DNA of 64,000 bases from Hofstenia miamia. Lineage: Eukaryota > Xenacoelomorpha > Acoela > Hofsteniidae. The DNA is taken from positions 4,101,540 through 4,165,539 of the forward strand of contig CABFPE010000005.1 of NCBI GenBank assembly GCA_900660155.1, written 5' to 3'. This document shows positions 1 to 11,973 of the stretch, in pieces (position 1 is the first letter of the stretch; the number at the start of each line of letters is the position of its first letter). Below the pieces are notes generated by a model. The model did no database searches and had not been told where the DNA came from. It saw only the letters and a list, made by a program, of their open reading frames with translations. The position numbers and the translations under genes were made by a program.

Positions 1-90
1 GTTAAGAATCAAAACAATATCTGAGATTGAATTATAAAAATAGCTTACAAAAAAGTTTGAAATCTTTATGGGTAGTTCATTCATCAATGT

Positions 91-345
91 GAAATCCCAT
101 TATACCGCTCTATGTAAGTTGTATGCTTTTGTAGTCTCAACATCATTATCTATGGCCATTGTTTGACTGTCAGAATGTAAACAACTATAAACAAAGTAAA
201 ATTCCATTATACTGCTCTATGTAAGTTGTATGCTTTTGTAGTGTCAACATAGTTATCTATGGCCATTGTTCAAGTTCCAGAATGTAAACACAGTACAGCC
301 ATGTGAAATTGCATTAATCTGCTCTATGTATAAAATTGCATGGGG
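91..345. repeat. Tandem ~107-bp module at the edge of a large repeat family
   Basis: Two and a half head-to-tail copies, each running from 'CCATTATACYGCTCTATG' through 'TATCTATGGCCATTGTT' to 'AGAATGTAAAC'. The same module occurs two to three times in reverse orientation at about 57,170-57,460. This marks one side of a repeat family present at both ends of the window. No coding potential. Confidence 0.75.
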
Positions 346-1689
346 TTGTGAGAGAACGTCTTGTTTGCTCTTCCCAACTTTTGCGGATTTTTTAGCAGGA
401 GATTTGCTAGCAGCTTTTGGAGTCTAATTTAAAAATTGAAAAAGTGTTCAAAGCACAGATTGTTTATTACAAACTTTTAGCATTTCAACAAGGATTGATA
501 TTGGGTGGAAGTGGCGAAAATTGTAACATTTTAACTAAAATAATGTTTTTAATGAAATAATCAGCCTTTTTTGGAGAGTTTATTTGTGAAAGTTGGTTTC
601 TTGTTTACCAAATTTTATTGATGTCTTTTATATTAAGAATTAAATAAATACCTGGTATATGACTTTTCCACATTTGTAGACTTACATTTCATTTCCAAAG
701 TTTTTTCACATTTATGACTTACATTTCATTTCCAAAGTTTTTTCACATTTATGACTTACATTTTTTTTACAACTTTTTTCCTTTCCTTGAGTTTACATAA
801 TCTATGACCTTTCCACGTTTATAGACTCACATTTTTTTCGACGTCAATCCTTAGTTTCAGTACTGATATACATTTAATTTTTCAATATGTATGCAAGAAA
901 TCAACTGATCAAATTAGTCAAATCATTGTAAAAAAACTGAATTTTGTGTTAAAAAATGGCATTCTATATACTTGGTTTTAAATTGAAATGCACTGAAATA
1001 ATAGTGAATATTAAAAACGAATTTCTTTGCGTATCCTTGGTAAGTGGAAGCAAGTTAAATATTTTAATGACAATTTTGTTTGATTTATAAATAATCACAC
1101 ATCCTGTGTTCGATGGCTGTAAAATTCCGTAAAACGCTATCAAAGCTGCATTCGAGAAATACGTTAGTTGTCAGCATACACAGTCATACACAGTTTGCAA
1201 AATAGTATTAAGCGCTCATAAAATTGAAAAATGATTATGGTTATCAAAGTAAACTGTTAAAATGAAATAAATAGTTCTTCAAAGCAATTTACTCATTGTC
1301 TTCATATATAAAATTTATATCTCGCAATATGCAATTAGGAAAACCAGATTTTAACTCAATTTCCCTAATAAATGTTTTAAAATCATATAGAGATTGAGAA
1401 TTTTTAAAAATAAATCTGATATTGTTAGAGTTTCTAAATCATAGCATTGGAGAGAATGTCAATATATTTTGGATTTCCAAGTATTTTTCCACTATTTGAG
1501 AGTATAAAATATGTATATTTATTACTAGATTTAGATCCAGTTTTTTTGAGGTATTGCTATAAGTTTTTATACATTTGACACATTTCCTTTTGTTATGGTT
1601 TCATTAGTACATATTTTAACACATTTGTCAAATATTCGTTTTGCATAATGTTTTAACTTTGCATATACCTCCAATTTACATTTCTAAAT
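346..1689. other. Non-coding repeat body, including a 37-bp tandem repeat
   Basis: No credible gene. Positions 671-775 hold about 2.5 copies of a 37-bp unit containing 'CATTTCCAAAGTTTTTTC'. Positions 1,085-1,400 resemble, in reverse orientation, 55,510-56,200: the shared blocks include 'AACCATAATCATTTTTCAAT' and a segment around 'ATATCTCGCAATATGCA'. This places the stretch in the same repeat family as the 91-345 module. Confidence 0.55.
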
Positions 1690-2260
1690 GCATAGATTTC
1701 GAAATTATCAATAAGTCTTATTTAAATTTTTGTTAGCAAAAATGTTAAACGTGTAAAAACATTGTGAAATTTGTATATTATTTTGTAATCACATGAAACA
1801 AAGCTAGTAATATTAACTTTTTAATATGCAAAAATAACTTACATTATTGAATGAATTCAACCATCACCACTTGAATCATTGTGAAAACTGAATAATGTGT
1901 TAAAATGAAGATATCTTTTATTCATAGACATTTAACAAAATATAAATTTTATGACAGTTTTAGTATAAACTTTAAAAAAGGAGAAAGAGAAACGTACATA
2001 CACTTAAATTCGACATTTCCTTGTTGTATATTCAGAGTTTTTCGTATTTTGAAGCATTAATGGTTTTGTTTTTATGTATTTTATTTAATATCGCACATAA
2101 ATGCCCATTTTAAGGCATTCTACAAATTACATTATGTAGTTGAATGATAAATTTTACTATCTGTTGAAAAGATTATGCATTATATCGAATACACATTAAT
2201 AAAAATCATTTGACAAGATGATTTCTACTGTTAATTTATATCCTCCTGTACTTAAAGATC
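1690..2260 (+). repeat. Direct repeat copy A
   Basis: Diverged direct copy of 3,100-3,620. Shared blocks include 'TATGTAGTTGAA', 'GGTTTTGTTTTTATGT' and 'TTTAATATCGCAC'. A further piece of this repeat at 54,430-54,970 is interrupted by a LINE. No coding role is seen. Confidence 0.7.
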
Positions 2261-2306
2261 ATTTATAAAATTTTGTGTTAAATTATTTAGCATGTTAATG
2301 CTTTGT

Positions 2307-2681
2307 GTTTTTAGTTTCTGCCCTTGGTACATTTAGTTTTTCCCTTGTGTTTTTAGTTTTTGTCCTTGGCACATTTAGTTTTCCCTTGTGTTTTTAGTTT
2401 CTGCCCTTGGTACATTTAGTTTTTCCCTTGTGTTTTTAGTTTTTGTCCTTGGTACATTTAGTTTTTCCCTTGTGTTTTTAGTTTCTGCCCTTGGTACATT
2501 TAGTTTTTCCCTTGTGTTCTTAGTTTCCACCCTTAGTACATTTAGTTTTTCCATTGTGTGTTTAGTTTCTGCCCTTGGTACATTTAGTTTTTCCCCTGTG
2601 TGTTTAGTTTCTGCCCTTGGTACATTTAGTTTTTCCCTTGTGTTTTTAGTTTCTGTCCTTGGTACATTTAGTTTTTCCCTC
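2307..2681 (+). repeat. 42-bp minisatellite, about nine copies, frame-preserving
   Basis: About nine tandem 42-bp units. Each has two halves, one with 'TTTCTGCCCTTGGTACA' and one with 'TTTAGTTTTTCCCTTGTG'. Because 42 is a multiple of three, a 110-codon frame (2,388-2,720) stays open and reads as 14-residue repeats of the type FLVSALGTFSFSLV. There are no splice signals or homology pointing to a gene. The open frame is best explained by repeat periodicity. Confidence 0.85.
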
Positions 2682-3099
2682 CAAAAAAAGCAGTCACATA
2701 CATGTGTAAAAATTCATTGACGTGTGCTAAGGGATGAGCCATAACCCGCAATGAATTCACTAATAATGAAGAAGTGTGGTTAAAAAATGTGAATATTCAT
2801 ACATTACATGACAGTGTACGTTTGTAGTTTTAGACCATTGAAAGGACTAGTATATTGAAATATTCATATATTTTTTGTTAATGAACTTGTTATGTACACT
2901 GAAAAATAGCACTAATATTAAATTTCATAAATTCTTCTTATTACCCAGAAATGGTTTTATATTTAACAGAACTTATATTGTATGTATATATACAAAAGGT
3001 ATATTTATCCACATATACATANGTTTTGTTTTTGGATTTATTTTCTCTATGATGCTTTCAGAATGATGTGTGATTAGAAACAATTCCCCTTTACAAAAT

Positions 3100-3620
3100 A
3101 TATTTTCATTAAGTCTAATACAAATTTTTGTTAGCAAAGATATTAAATGTGTGAAATTTTTATAGTAATTCGTAATCACATGAAACAAAATTTGTAATAT
3201 TAACTTATTAAAATGTAAAAATGACTTACATTGTTGAATAAAGTCAACCGCCACCACTTGAATCACTGTAGAAACTGAATAATCTGTCAAAATGAAGACA
3301 TCTTTTCGTCATAGGCAATGAACAAAATGCTAATTTTATGAAAATATTAGTATAAACATTCAAAAACGGGAAAGAAAAATGTACATACACTTATCTTCGT
3401 CAATTCTTTGTTGTATATTTAGAGTTTTTGTATTTCGAAGCGTTGATGGTTTTGTTTTTATGTGTTTTATTTAATATCGCACGTAAATACCCATCTTAAG
3501 ACATTCTACAAATTACATTATGTAGTTGAACTTTACTATTTCCTGAAAAGATTACACAATATATAAAATACATATTAATAAACATTATTTGAGAAGATGA
3601 TTTCTGCTGCATACATTACA
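3100..3620 (+). repeat. Direct repeat copy B
   Basis: Diverged direct copy of 1,690-2,260, with the same order of blocks. A single N at 3,022, just upstream, suggests a contig join. Nothing coding is seen here. Confidence 0.7.
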
Positions 3621-4142
3621 TTTCATTTTGTTAATATACCTCGTTATCACACATTACGTTTTGCTTTTGCTATGATTTTCGGATGATTGCACATACAATG
3701 TAATTTGGGAAAACTTTCAAAAAACCGCATTTCGCCTTTTCAAAATTCCTTGTTAACACATTTATTATATCACATTTTTTCAACCAATAATTAATTTTCA
3801 TAAGTTCAATGTATTTCCATTGGCTGTTCAATCTATATATTCACCTCATTTCATCAGATAAAATAATTATTTTTCTTCTACACAATTTCGTCTCTCACTT
3901 TTGGCAATGTCTGTTGAAACGCTAGCACCCGGCTCATTGAGCAGTCTATTTGATGATCTATGCAGAACCCCACCACCATCGCATGGCTATAACTTGCTAA
4001 CACAGGAGATGATGCACCTGTGATTAGGACTATGTTGGATAGAGTGGCAGACAACTAAGCAGAAGATTAAAAGAGCACGAAACTAAATCAACAATATCAG
4101 AAAACCTTAGAAAATGTTGATTAAATTATGATATCAAAATTT
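3621..4142. other. No feature recognised
   Basis: AT-rich sequence with no coding frame, RNA gene or clear element end that I can support. Confidence 0.5.
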
Positions 4143-4330
4143 TAAGATAAGATAAGAGATTCTATATTCAGATAAATCTTTACAATTCAATAACTGATAA
4201 TTTATCTGAATAGCGTCATAAATTACAAAAAAGTAACCAATCTACAAATCAACATACATTACAAAAAGTAACAATTCTTACAGGCTATGGATGAATTACT
4301 TTATATTGCTATTTTAATGACGAGTTATCG
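4143..4330 (-). mobile_element. 3' end fragment of the LINE family at 6.2-8.2 kb
   Basis: On the minus strand the fragment ends in the family's characteristic tail, seen on plus as 'TAAGATAAGATAAGAG' at about 4,143. It also contains the block 'CTGAATAGCGTCA', shared with the full copy at 6,290-6,305 and the fragment at 35,852. Only untranslated 3' sequence is present, so it is a strongly 5'-truncated insertion. Confidence 0.7.
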
Positions 4331-5294
4331 ATTTAAAGATTTAAAATGTCTTTGTAAATGACTGCGTTTGAAGATGATTCAAAAATTACCCCCTAGTAAT
4401 AGATTATTATTTTATTATAATTCCACAAAAAAAATGCGGATATTGCTGATAAAATGTTGAGAAGATTCTCCATGTATATGACATAACGACCATGCTCTGT
4501 CTTATCTGGAAGTTACAGCTGCTTATAAATGCAAGACTTGTGTGAATTCATTCTGTTACATTTGTTAATGTTGTATTCTGAAAGCCAACCCATTACAAAT
4601 ACAGGGTTGAGGCAAACAGCATTTATCTTCAATATTTAAGTGTCCTGATATTAAATTACGCATGTCTAACCTACAAAAAATTACACGAAACAAGTGAGCC
4701 AGTCTCATAGAGAATTTTCTAACACAAATTCTCAAGATCTTCATTAGTCTTCTCAAAAGGATTTGAAACCAGGCTAAATCATGAGACAAACTGGAATTTT
4801 TTTTCCTAAATTGAGGAAATGAGATATTATTAGTGATGATGTCTACTAAATTTCATTTTCTGAAATGTCAATTGAATGTTTTTTGAAAATGTTAGCTGTT
4901 TAGTGATAGAGGCAAAATTACACCAACTACTCAATAGACGTTCTATATGAATAGTTTTGTCTAGAACATATTCAAATCTGCAATTTGGGAGTACAACTTA
5001 GGCTCATATAGCTTTGGTGGGTTCTGATTAATGAAAACAATATATTTCTTAGTTATGTGATCAGTAAGAAATCATTGCTGATAAGCTAAGTGACTTCATA
5101 CTATCTCAATTACAGCAATTAGAAAGTGATACAATTTAGACTATATTTTGACCTCATGTGCTTTGGATGAGGAATTTTGGAATCTCAATTATAATACAAT
5201 TTCTGATTTGTATATTCAATCATTTTTTAGGTCATAAACCTAATTTAACGATATGGCGTGAAAATCTGGAAGAGTGCTCTCCCTAGGAAATCAA
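4331..5294. other. No gene recognised between LINE fragments
   Basis: AT-rich. The frames present are short, without known domains or splice context. It may hold decayed LINE sequence, but I cannot align it convincingly. Confidence 0.4.
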
Positions 5295-5932
5295 ATCATG
5301 AGTCACCTTAATAACGCAAATATTTTATTTACTAAGCTAAGTGAAGTGCTTTATAAAAAACTTGATATTCAATTAAAAGGGGCAATTAAATATCACAACG
5401 AAAAACTCATCGAAAACCAAACAGTACATTTCTAGGTCAATTCTTTTTTCAAAACAACTGGTTATATTGAATACCCGTCTGACATTCTTCAAGCTAATCA
5501 GAAACCTACCACCTTATAATACGATTAAAATACCGGGGTTTATTCATAAACAGAATTCAAGATCCAAGTTTTACATGTGTTAAGTATAAAAAAACGTTTT
5601 AAACAAATCATTCATTAATGTCCCCATTCGAACCTGGAATTTGCTACCTAAAGAAATTAAGAACATTGAAAAATTAAAATCTTTTAAAAAACATTTAAAA
5701 ATCTTCCTTAAGCAAAAATAAATTTCTGGAAAATCATGGCTAGGCTACAAATTTTATAACAACGACTATACTATAATTCGTTATTAAAATAACACTATAG
5801 TAATTTATCCATAGCCTGCAAGATTTCTTTTGTAATTTATGTAAATTGTATATATGTGTTTTAGTGAATTTAATGACGGTATTCAGTTATTTAATTGTTA
5901 ACATTAATCTGAATAGAGATTCTCTTATCTTA
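5295..5932 (+). mobile_element. 5'-truncated plus-strand LINE copy, frame-disrupted
   Basis: Conceptual fragments follow, in order, the C-terminal third of the reverse transcriptase ORF of the 6.4-8.2 kb LINE. They start around its 'SHLNYANTLFSS' segment (5,297) and pass 'NWNLLPKEI' (5,632) to 'GKSWLG'-like sequence near 5,735. Several frameshifts are needed. The 3' untranslated region ends with 'TCTGAATAGAGATTCTC' and the 'TTATCTTA' tail. It is an old 5'-truncated copy in the opposite orientation to its neighbour. Confidence 0.75.
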
Positions 5933-6233
5933 TGTAATGTAAGAATATGCAAAGCCTTCAGCAACACAGGCAGGAAAGAGTTAGTTTTTCTTTCTGGAGA
6001 ATTCGACATTGTTGACGAATTATCAGCTCTTGCTGAAGGGAAAACTCTAAATCGACATACAGATTTGGAAATATCATCAAAACTCTAATTCCTCAACGTT
6101 TTATACTCTACTCAGATTTCTGAGGAAAAAAATGAATTTCATCTCGCCATATGGTTAATTTAGTTAATTACCCTTTTTTTCAATCGTTATTTATCGTCTG
6201 AACCACAAATCTCCTTCAATTGCAGAGTTTTTA

Positions 6234-8245
6234 CTTAAGATAAGATATTCTTTATTCAGAAAATATTTTCAATTACAAAACTGGTTATTATCTGAATAGC
6301 GTCAAAAATGATAACAAATAACTATATTTACAAAAAAATAGGACTACAAAATCTGTTCTGTTCAGGCTATGGAAATTAATTGCGCGTTATTGTATAATCT
6401 TTATTGTAAAATTTGAATCCTAACCATGATTTACCCAAAATGAATTTTTCCTTCAACATAAATGCTTTTAATTTTCTTTTAAACGTAATTGCACTCTTAA
6501 TCATTTTAATTTCACTTGGTAATCGATTCCAATTGCGAATTGCAACATTAATAAAAGACTGTTGCTTGATTTTTTTACGAAATTTAATGCTAGTATAATG
6601 ATTAGTTCTTATATTGCGCTTATGAAAAAAGTTTGGAAATGATATTGAATTATAAGGAGGTAATTGATTTGTTATTTTAAAAAACTTTATCAAAATATTA
6701 AAAATAAAGAGTTGATTTGGAAACAGCAAAGATGACAAAATGTAATTTCTTGTTTTGGAGCAGTTTTTCTGACAAACATTCAATGCCCATTTTAATTGTA
6801 TTGTAAGTTTTTTTACTAATGATTCATTTAAGCTTGAAAAAAGTGTATTTGCATAATTAAGATGACTCATTACTAGAGCATGAAATAATTGAATCATAAT
6901 GGCAGAGGGTAAATGTTCAGCTACGTGTGATAATGTTTTAATACTCATTGCCATGCGTTTTAAAATTTCTTTTACTTGCTGCTTGTATGTTAATTTTGAG
7001 TCAATAGTTATACCAAGATATTTGAAGGATTCTTTAGGGGAGATTGAGGCGTTATTAAAAGTAAGTGAAGAATTGGGTAGGAATACACTTTTCCCCTGAG
7101 GATTCAAGATGCAAAATTCAGTTTTTTCACTGTTGTTGTTTAATTTGTGCATGTTGAAATATTTACTCAATTTTTCACAATTTTGTTCTACATCATTTAT
7201 TGCTTGATTTAAGGATGTATTTCCACTAAAAATGCATGTATCATCGGCGTATTGAATCAATTGACAATTCGTATGTTGCTGCATGTCGTTTACATATATG
7301 TTAAAAAGTAGCGGTCCAAGAATGGTACCTTGCGGTACTCCGTTTTTTATAGATAGCCAATTAGAGAAAGTATTATTTAATTTGACGCACTGAATTCTAT
7401 TAGTTAGATAACTTGATATTAATTTAACGCTACTTTCAGAAAATCTTAGCTTTTCTAATTTCTTATATAAGATATCGTGATTAATAGAGTCAAAAGCTTT
7501 TGAAAGATCGAGGCAGGCCACTGCAACAAATTTGTCAGAGTCAAGAGATGATCGCCAATTTTCGATAGCATACAAAAGAGCATCATCAGTTGAAAAATTC
7601 TTGCGGAAACCAAATTGTGTTTTTGACATTAATTGGTGTTTTGAAAGGTGGTCACTAATTTGATTATGTAAGAGACGTTCGAAAATTTTACTTATTGGCG
7701 AAGTAATTGAGATCGGCCTATAATTAATAGCTAAAGTTGCATCTTTCTTTTTGAAAACCGGAGTAATATATGCTTGTTTCAAACGATTTGGAAAATTGTT
7801 CTGTTTTAAGGATTCATTGAAGATGAAATTTAAAGGCTCAGCAATTATAGAGGCAGTTACTTTTAATATCCAGGAAGGAATTTTAGATGGACCACTAGAT
7901 TTATTGGGTTTTAGTTTATTAATTGCTTTAATCATTTCGTATGTAGTAGAAAAACGAAAAATGAATTCGGGTATTTTATTATTAATATTTGGTGATTGAT
8001 ATTTGATATAGGGTCCTTTAAATTTTCCCAAGTTAACAAATGTTTCGTTTAGTACATTAGTAATGTCAAAATCATTTGTAAATGAGTTCCCATCCGAGTC
8101 TCTAATCTCCTCAATGATTGTAGATTTAGATTTTGCAGTGTTAGCAATCTCATGAATGAGTTTCCATTTGGACTTTTGGTTTGGTAAAATTTTGAATTCA
8201 TTTTTAATATATTTATTAAAAGATTTACGATTTTCAATGACGATG
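6234..8245 (-). mobile_element. 5'-truncated non-LTR retrotransposon (LINE), best copy in the window
   Basis: Minus-strand element with a long open reverse transcriptase frame, a 3' untranslated region and a short tail of repeated ATCTTA-like units at about 6,234-6,255. The 5' part (endonuclease, ORF1) is missing. Its upstream edge at about 8,245 abuts the 3' end of a Penelope-like fragment on the same strand. Three further fragments of the family lie at 4,143, 5,295 and 35,852. The clade looks like the Jockey/CR1/I assemblage; RT motifs alone do not let me choose between these. Confidence 0.85.
6376..8237 (-). CDS. LINE reverse transcriptase (partial ORF2, 5'-truncated)
   Basis: RNA-dependent DNA polymerase of a non-LTR retrotransposon, used for target-primed reverse transcription. 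Counting from position 8,031 there are 551 codons. Motifs appear in the expected order: YRPISIT (about residues 104-110), LDLSKAFDSI (174-183, catalytic Asp), GVPQG (231-235), the YADD catalytic box (261-264) and KYLGI further on, followed by the C-terminal extension ending TITRN. The frame remains open upstream of 8,031 to about 8,237 with plausible LINE sequence and no start codon. This is therefore a truncation point rather than a true N-terminus. The long frame without stops suggests a relatively recent insertion. No apurinic endonuclease domain is present. Confidence 0.85.
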
Positions 8246-8248
8246 CCT

Positions 8249-8530
8249 TAATAAGAACATGCAGATATATTTCGACTTACAAAGTCATCGTCAATTTTAC
8301 AAATTCCCTCTAAATTTACTAGATTTTACAATAATAATTATAATGTTTTAAATTTTAAAAAGTGGGAAGTTTAATTTATTAATATAGTCTTCTTTTGTAC
8401 TCAAACTTGGTTGTTGGATTTTATAAAAATACTCTCAATAATCTTTAAATTATTTGATCTTGATGTCTGATGTAATATTTTTGTTCCAAAATTTAGTCCG
8501 CACTTTTTAAAGTTTAAAACAATTATTATT
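8249..8530 (-). mobile_element. Penelope-like element 3' fragment
   Basis: The minus strand encodes 'FKKCGLNFGTKILHQTSR' followed by 'KIIESIFIKS'. This matches the fragment at 48,785-49,110 and resembles the GIY-YIG endonuclease end of Penelope-like reverse transcriptases. Downstream untranslated sequence is shared with the 48.8-kb copy, including the hammerhead-like core. The fragment is broken and 5'-truncated. Confidence 0.65.
8264..8294 (-). ncRNA. Hammerhead-like core of a Penelope element, degraded copy
   Basis: On the minus strand the order is TTGACGA, a GACTT/AAGTC hairpin with a 3-nt loop, GAAA, then TATATC. It is the counterpart of the core at 49,059-49,089. Here the first core base is T instead of C, which should weaken or abolish catalysis. 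Penelope-like elements are known to carry hammerhead motifs in their terminal repeats. Confidence 0.4.
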
Positions 8531-8672
8531 TTAAACTCTAGTAAAGGTTCTTAAGGTTAATGATGATACCTTTAAATGAACTTGTGCTATGAAAATCATT
8601 TGTAAATATGCCATGTGATTGTTTTCTTTAATTTCTTGATTCCTTTGTTGTCGTGCTATATTTATAGCTCTT

Positions 8673-8675
<3 letters not shown>

Positions 8676-8716
<41 letters not shown>

Positions 8717-8732
8717 CATAAATACATATATA
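8676..8732. repeat. (AT)n microsatellite
   Basis: Imperfect TA dinucleotide run directly bordering a Tc1-type MITE, whose TA target lies at 8,731-8,732. Confidence 0.85.
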
Positions 8733-9090
8733 CAGTACTGGACAAAAGTTTAGGAACAGTAACCTGTCTAAAACGTGTTTTATGCTATTTCCTGGATACT
8801 TCGTAAAACTCCTGGAATTCCCAATTTTTTCTTAGAATTTACAAGATTCATTTAGCCTATCAAATTAACAACTTTAGATTTACACACAATACATTTTCAC
8901 TGAAAAAGCCCCATATCATTATAGTCAGTATCTTCAGTATCCACAAGTGTTACTCGCTATCAGTAACTGCAAAATTTCTTTCTTCACAGGGTTATATTGT
9001 TTCTACATTGTGTTATATTGTTTCTACATTGCGTTTTTAGTGTAAAATACAAAAATTTGGCAGGCTTTCCCGAACTTTTTGACAGTACTG
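8733..9090. mobile_element. Tc1/mariner-type MITE, 358 bp
   Basis: Terminal inverted repeats: left 'CAGTACTGGACAAAAGTT', right (reverse complement) 'CAGTACTGTCAAAAAGTT', followed by near-matching 'TAGGAAC'/'CGGGAAA'. A TA precedes the left end; the right flank is CA, one base off a TA duplication. There is no coding capacity. It inserted inside a TA microsatellite, as expected for a TA-targeting family. The same CAGTACTG start is seen on the Tc1-like element at 63,090. Confidence 0.75.
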
Positions 9091-10569
9091 CATATATATA
9101 GATATATATATATATATATATATAAAATTGCGTCTTCATACAATGGGAGTCAAGAGAAAAAAAGATCTGGTTGCGCGGCTTATAAATATTTTAAACTATA
9201 ATGACGAAATTCAACATGTGTAAGATATTGGTTAATTTTATGCATGCAAGAGCATTCAATTTTAAGAGTCTAGCAAAATGACTTAATCAACATATCATAT
9301 GTGCGCAACTCATTTTTGTTACAAAATGCACTTGTTCGCGTTTGTGAAACTTAATATTTACTAGTCGAAAGTCTCTATAGTAAAGAGTTTTGTAAACTTT
9401 TTGTCGCATACTGTGTAACATTTCATACTGTATAATATTCATTTACATTTTCCGATGTTGACAAGTACAAAATACTACTTATATACATCAAAGTAAAAAT
9501 ATCTAATGAAAAAGGATATATTTCAATCAAACAAAGATCAAACAAAACTTAAATATACATTAAATTTTTTAGCGACGAGCATTTTGGGCGAAACATAGCT
9601 TCAAGTGAGTTTTACCACCATCTAAATATATTTAAATAAAATGGTTATTTTAAGTTATTAATTAAAATAAAATTAGTCTACTTCGCTACACAACCAACTA
9701 ATGTGCTTATATACAATTCGCTGGACCACGAATAAAACACTTTAAAAGCCATTTTTATTTCAAAGTTGGAGCACGGAAATAAATCAAAATTCGGTAAAAT
9801 GATCATGTAGGAAAAGATAAAATTGTATTGGGTTCTGCAAACTGGAGACATGGAACATGGGCGCTTAATTTGGCCAATGTCCACATTTTAAAAAAAGAGA
9901 TTTTTCTTACCAGATTGGTAAATAAAGGAAACGAAGTCGTTCGTTTCCAGAAATCCAGAATTTTGTTTTATTAACTAGTGAATAATGCTGGTTTAGCTGG
10001 GCAGTTGAGATAGTTTAAACGCCGTTTTGAAGTGAGTTAAATTATCCACAGATATTGCCCATGAGCCACCTGTTCGAAACAGAAACGATGAACCCCGTCC
10101 ATCCTCGTTTAAATCTGTAAAAAGCCTCTCGAAATAACATTACATTGGCTGCAATTAACCCAAAGCGATAAACAGTACAAAAGAAAATTAAGCAAATTGG
10201 TACGCAGTGCCATGAATTGTATACTGGTTCATTAAATATTCTCAGTTGTCTGTGGGTAAAGCTACCCATCCCTATTGTCATCCCTGAAAAGTCAATCTTT
10301 CTCGAAATTTTCTGTTTTGCTTAATATATATATATATCTCTGTCACGCACATTTCCTCCAAATTTTAGGGGGTGGCGGTGTACTTACGAAGGACTACCAC
10401 TTCTTGTAGGTGGATAAAATTTATGTTTTCAAGTAATTTCGGCCAGTTACTGTACAATAAAATCGTTATTTGTTTGCTGAGTTCAACAACAAAAGCTGAA
10501 GTCATTATAATAATATAAGCTTTGCACCAGAAATGGAAATTTCATATAATGGTTGAATTACATGCAGAA
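9091..10569. other. No gene recognised
   Basis: Intergenic sequence downstream of the hnRNP L-like gene. Short frames (for example 9,678-9,884 and 10,042-10,281 on minus) show no domain, splice context or family resemblance. A short TA run lies at 10,325-10,336. Confidence 0.5.
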
Positions 10570-10929
10570 CAGAGGCGCGTTTAGGATTTTTAAAACGGAG
10601 GGGGGCTGAAACCCATTCTTTGCAACAAAAAAGTAAATTTACATAAAATGCAATTGTCTGTTTTTATCAGCAAATCAATTGATGACATCTTGAATGTCAA
10701 TTCTAAAATCGTTATGTATGTAGATAAGAGCAAGATTAGTGAGTCTAACTTCTGTAATTGAATTTGAGATTTCTTCAAAATCTAACAGACTCCAAAAAAT
10801 ATGTGAGAATGATTTGTTAAATTTGGCGAAGTTTTTAAGGGATTGTGTATTAAACTGAACTATTTTTTGAGGAAAGAAACCCCCCTCCCCAAGGAGAGGG
10901 AGCGACTGCCCCCAAAACGCACCATTGGT
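10570..10929. mobile_element. Possible non-autonomous hAT-like element
   Basis: The left end reads 'CAGAGGCGCGTTTAGG' leading to a G-run. The right end, reverse complemented, reads 'CAATGGTGCGTTTTGGGG'. This C-A-start, G-rich subterminal pattern is common among short hAT-type elements. The ends match imperfectly and I find no 8-bp duplication, so the call is tentative. Confidence 0.4.
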
Positions 10930-11070
10930 TACCTACCCAATATTATGGGGTTTGCACTATTAGCTCGGAAGAGAGTAGAGATGGGATACTATCGGCCACA
11001 AAATTGATTGACATTTAACTATGAACATAAAAGAATTTTTATCTTCATTGGTTTACAAATATATATATAT

Positions 11071-11227
11071 NNNNNNNNNNNNNNNNNNNNNNNNNNNNNN
11101 NNNNNNNNNNNNNNNNNNNNNNNNNNNNNNNNNNNNNNNNNNNNNNNNNNNNNNNNNNNNNNNNNNNNNNNNNNNNNNNNNNNNNNNNNNNNNNNNNNNN
11201 NNNNNNNNNNNNNNNNNNNNNNNNNNN
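11071..11227. other. Assembly gap (157 N) inside an (AT)n tract
   Basis: N run flanked on both sides by TA repeats. It lies immediately downstream of the last visible hnRNP L-like exon and could hide that gene's true terminal exon. Confidence 0.99.
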
Positions 11228-11259
<32 letters not shown>

Positions 11260-11929
11260 CTAACAATTACAACCTTCGGTAACCATTTCCATATTATTGG
11301 CCAAAGCGATACACTCTAAAGCTTCATCAACTGAATTATAATATATGTTTCCAGTCAGTTTTGATCGATCAGCTAAAAATATAGTAACTTATTAATGTAC
11401 GGAATGACTCATGTTTATACGGACTTGATTCAAATGTTGAAAAGGTCAAAATAACTAGAATAAAAGAAATGAGTCGATATTCAAAAACACAACATAACAT
11501 ATCAAATGTAAGAAACATTATGATCCTTGTTGAAATGAGCAGTCATTAGCGGTCCGCTAGGGTCAACAACGAAATTTTTTCAGCTCTAAAATGAACCCAT
11601 CCTTGTAAAATAACAGCATATCTGCCAGCTTTTACAAAAATAGAGAAATTGAATTCCAGTACTGGTAAGTTAATGTTGCAATTTATAATCAACCTTTTTA
11701 GACATAGATGCAATACTTAAATTATTGAAGTACGTAAAAATCACATTTTTATGCTCCGAGACCTTAAATAGTATATGGTTGAATGAAATTTCCACCAAAA
11801 AAATTTTTGGTGGTGCAGATAGTTGAGTACAATTCTTTATTGATTCCTTAAGCATAGGAAATTGATATTGGTGAATCTTATGAATATTTTAAAATTAAAT
11901 TGGAAATTGCAAGATTAATACAAAACAAG

Positions 11930-11973
<44 letters not shown>

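Noticed and set aside
2388-2720. 110-codon frame as a gene
   Set aside because: It is the 42-bp minisatellite read in frame. No homology, splice signals or flanking coding sequence.
9678-10281. Minus-strand frames as further hnRNP L exons or a separate gene
   Set aside because: No RRM-like sequence and no in-phase splice sites to the last known exon.
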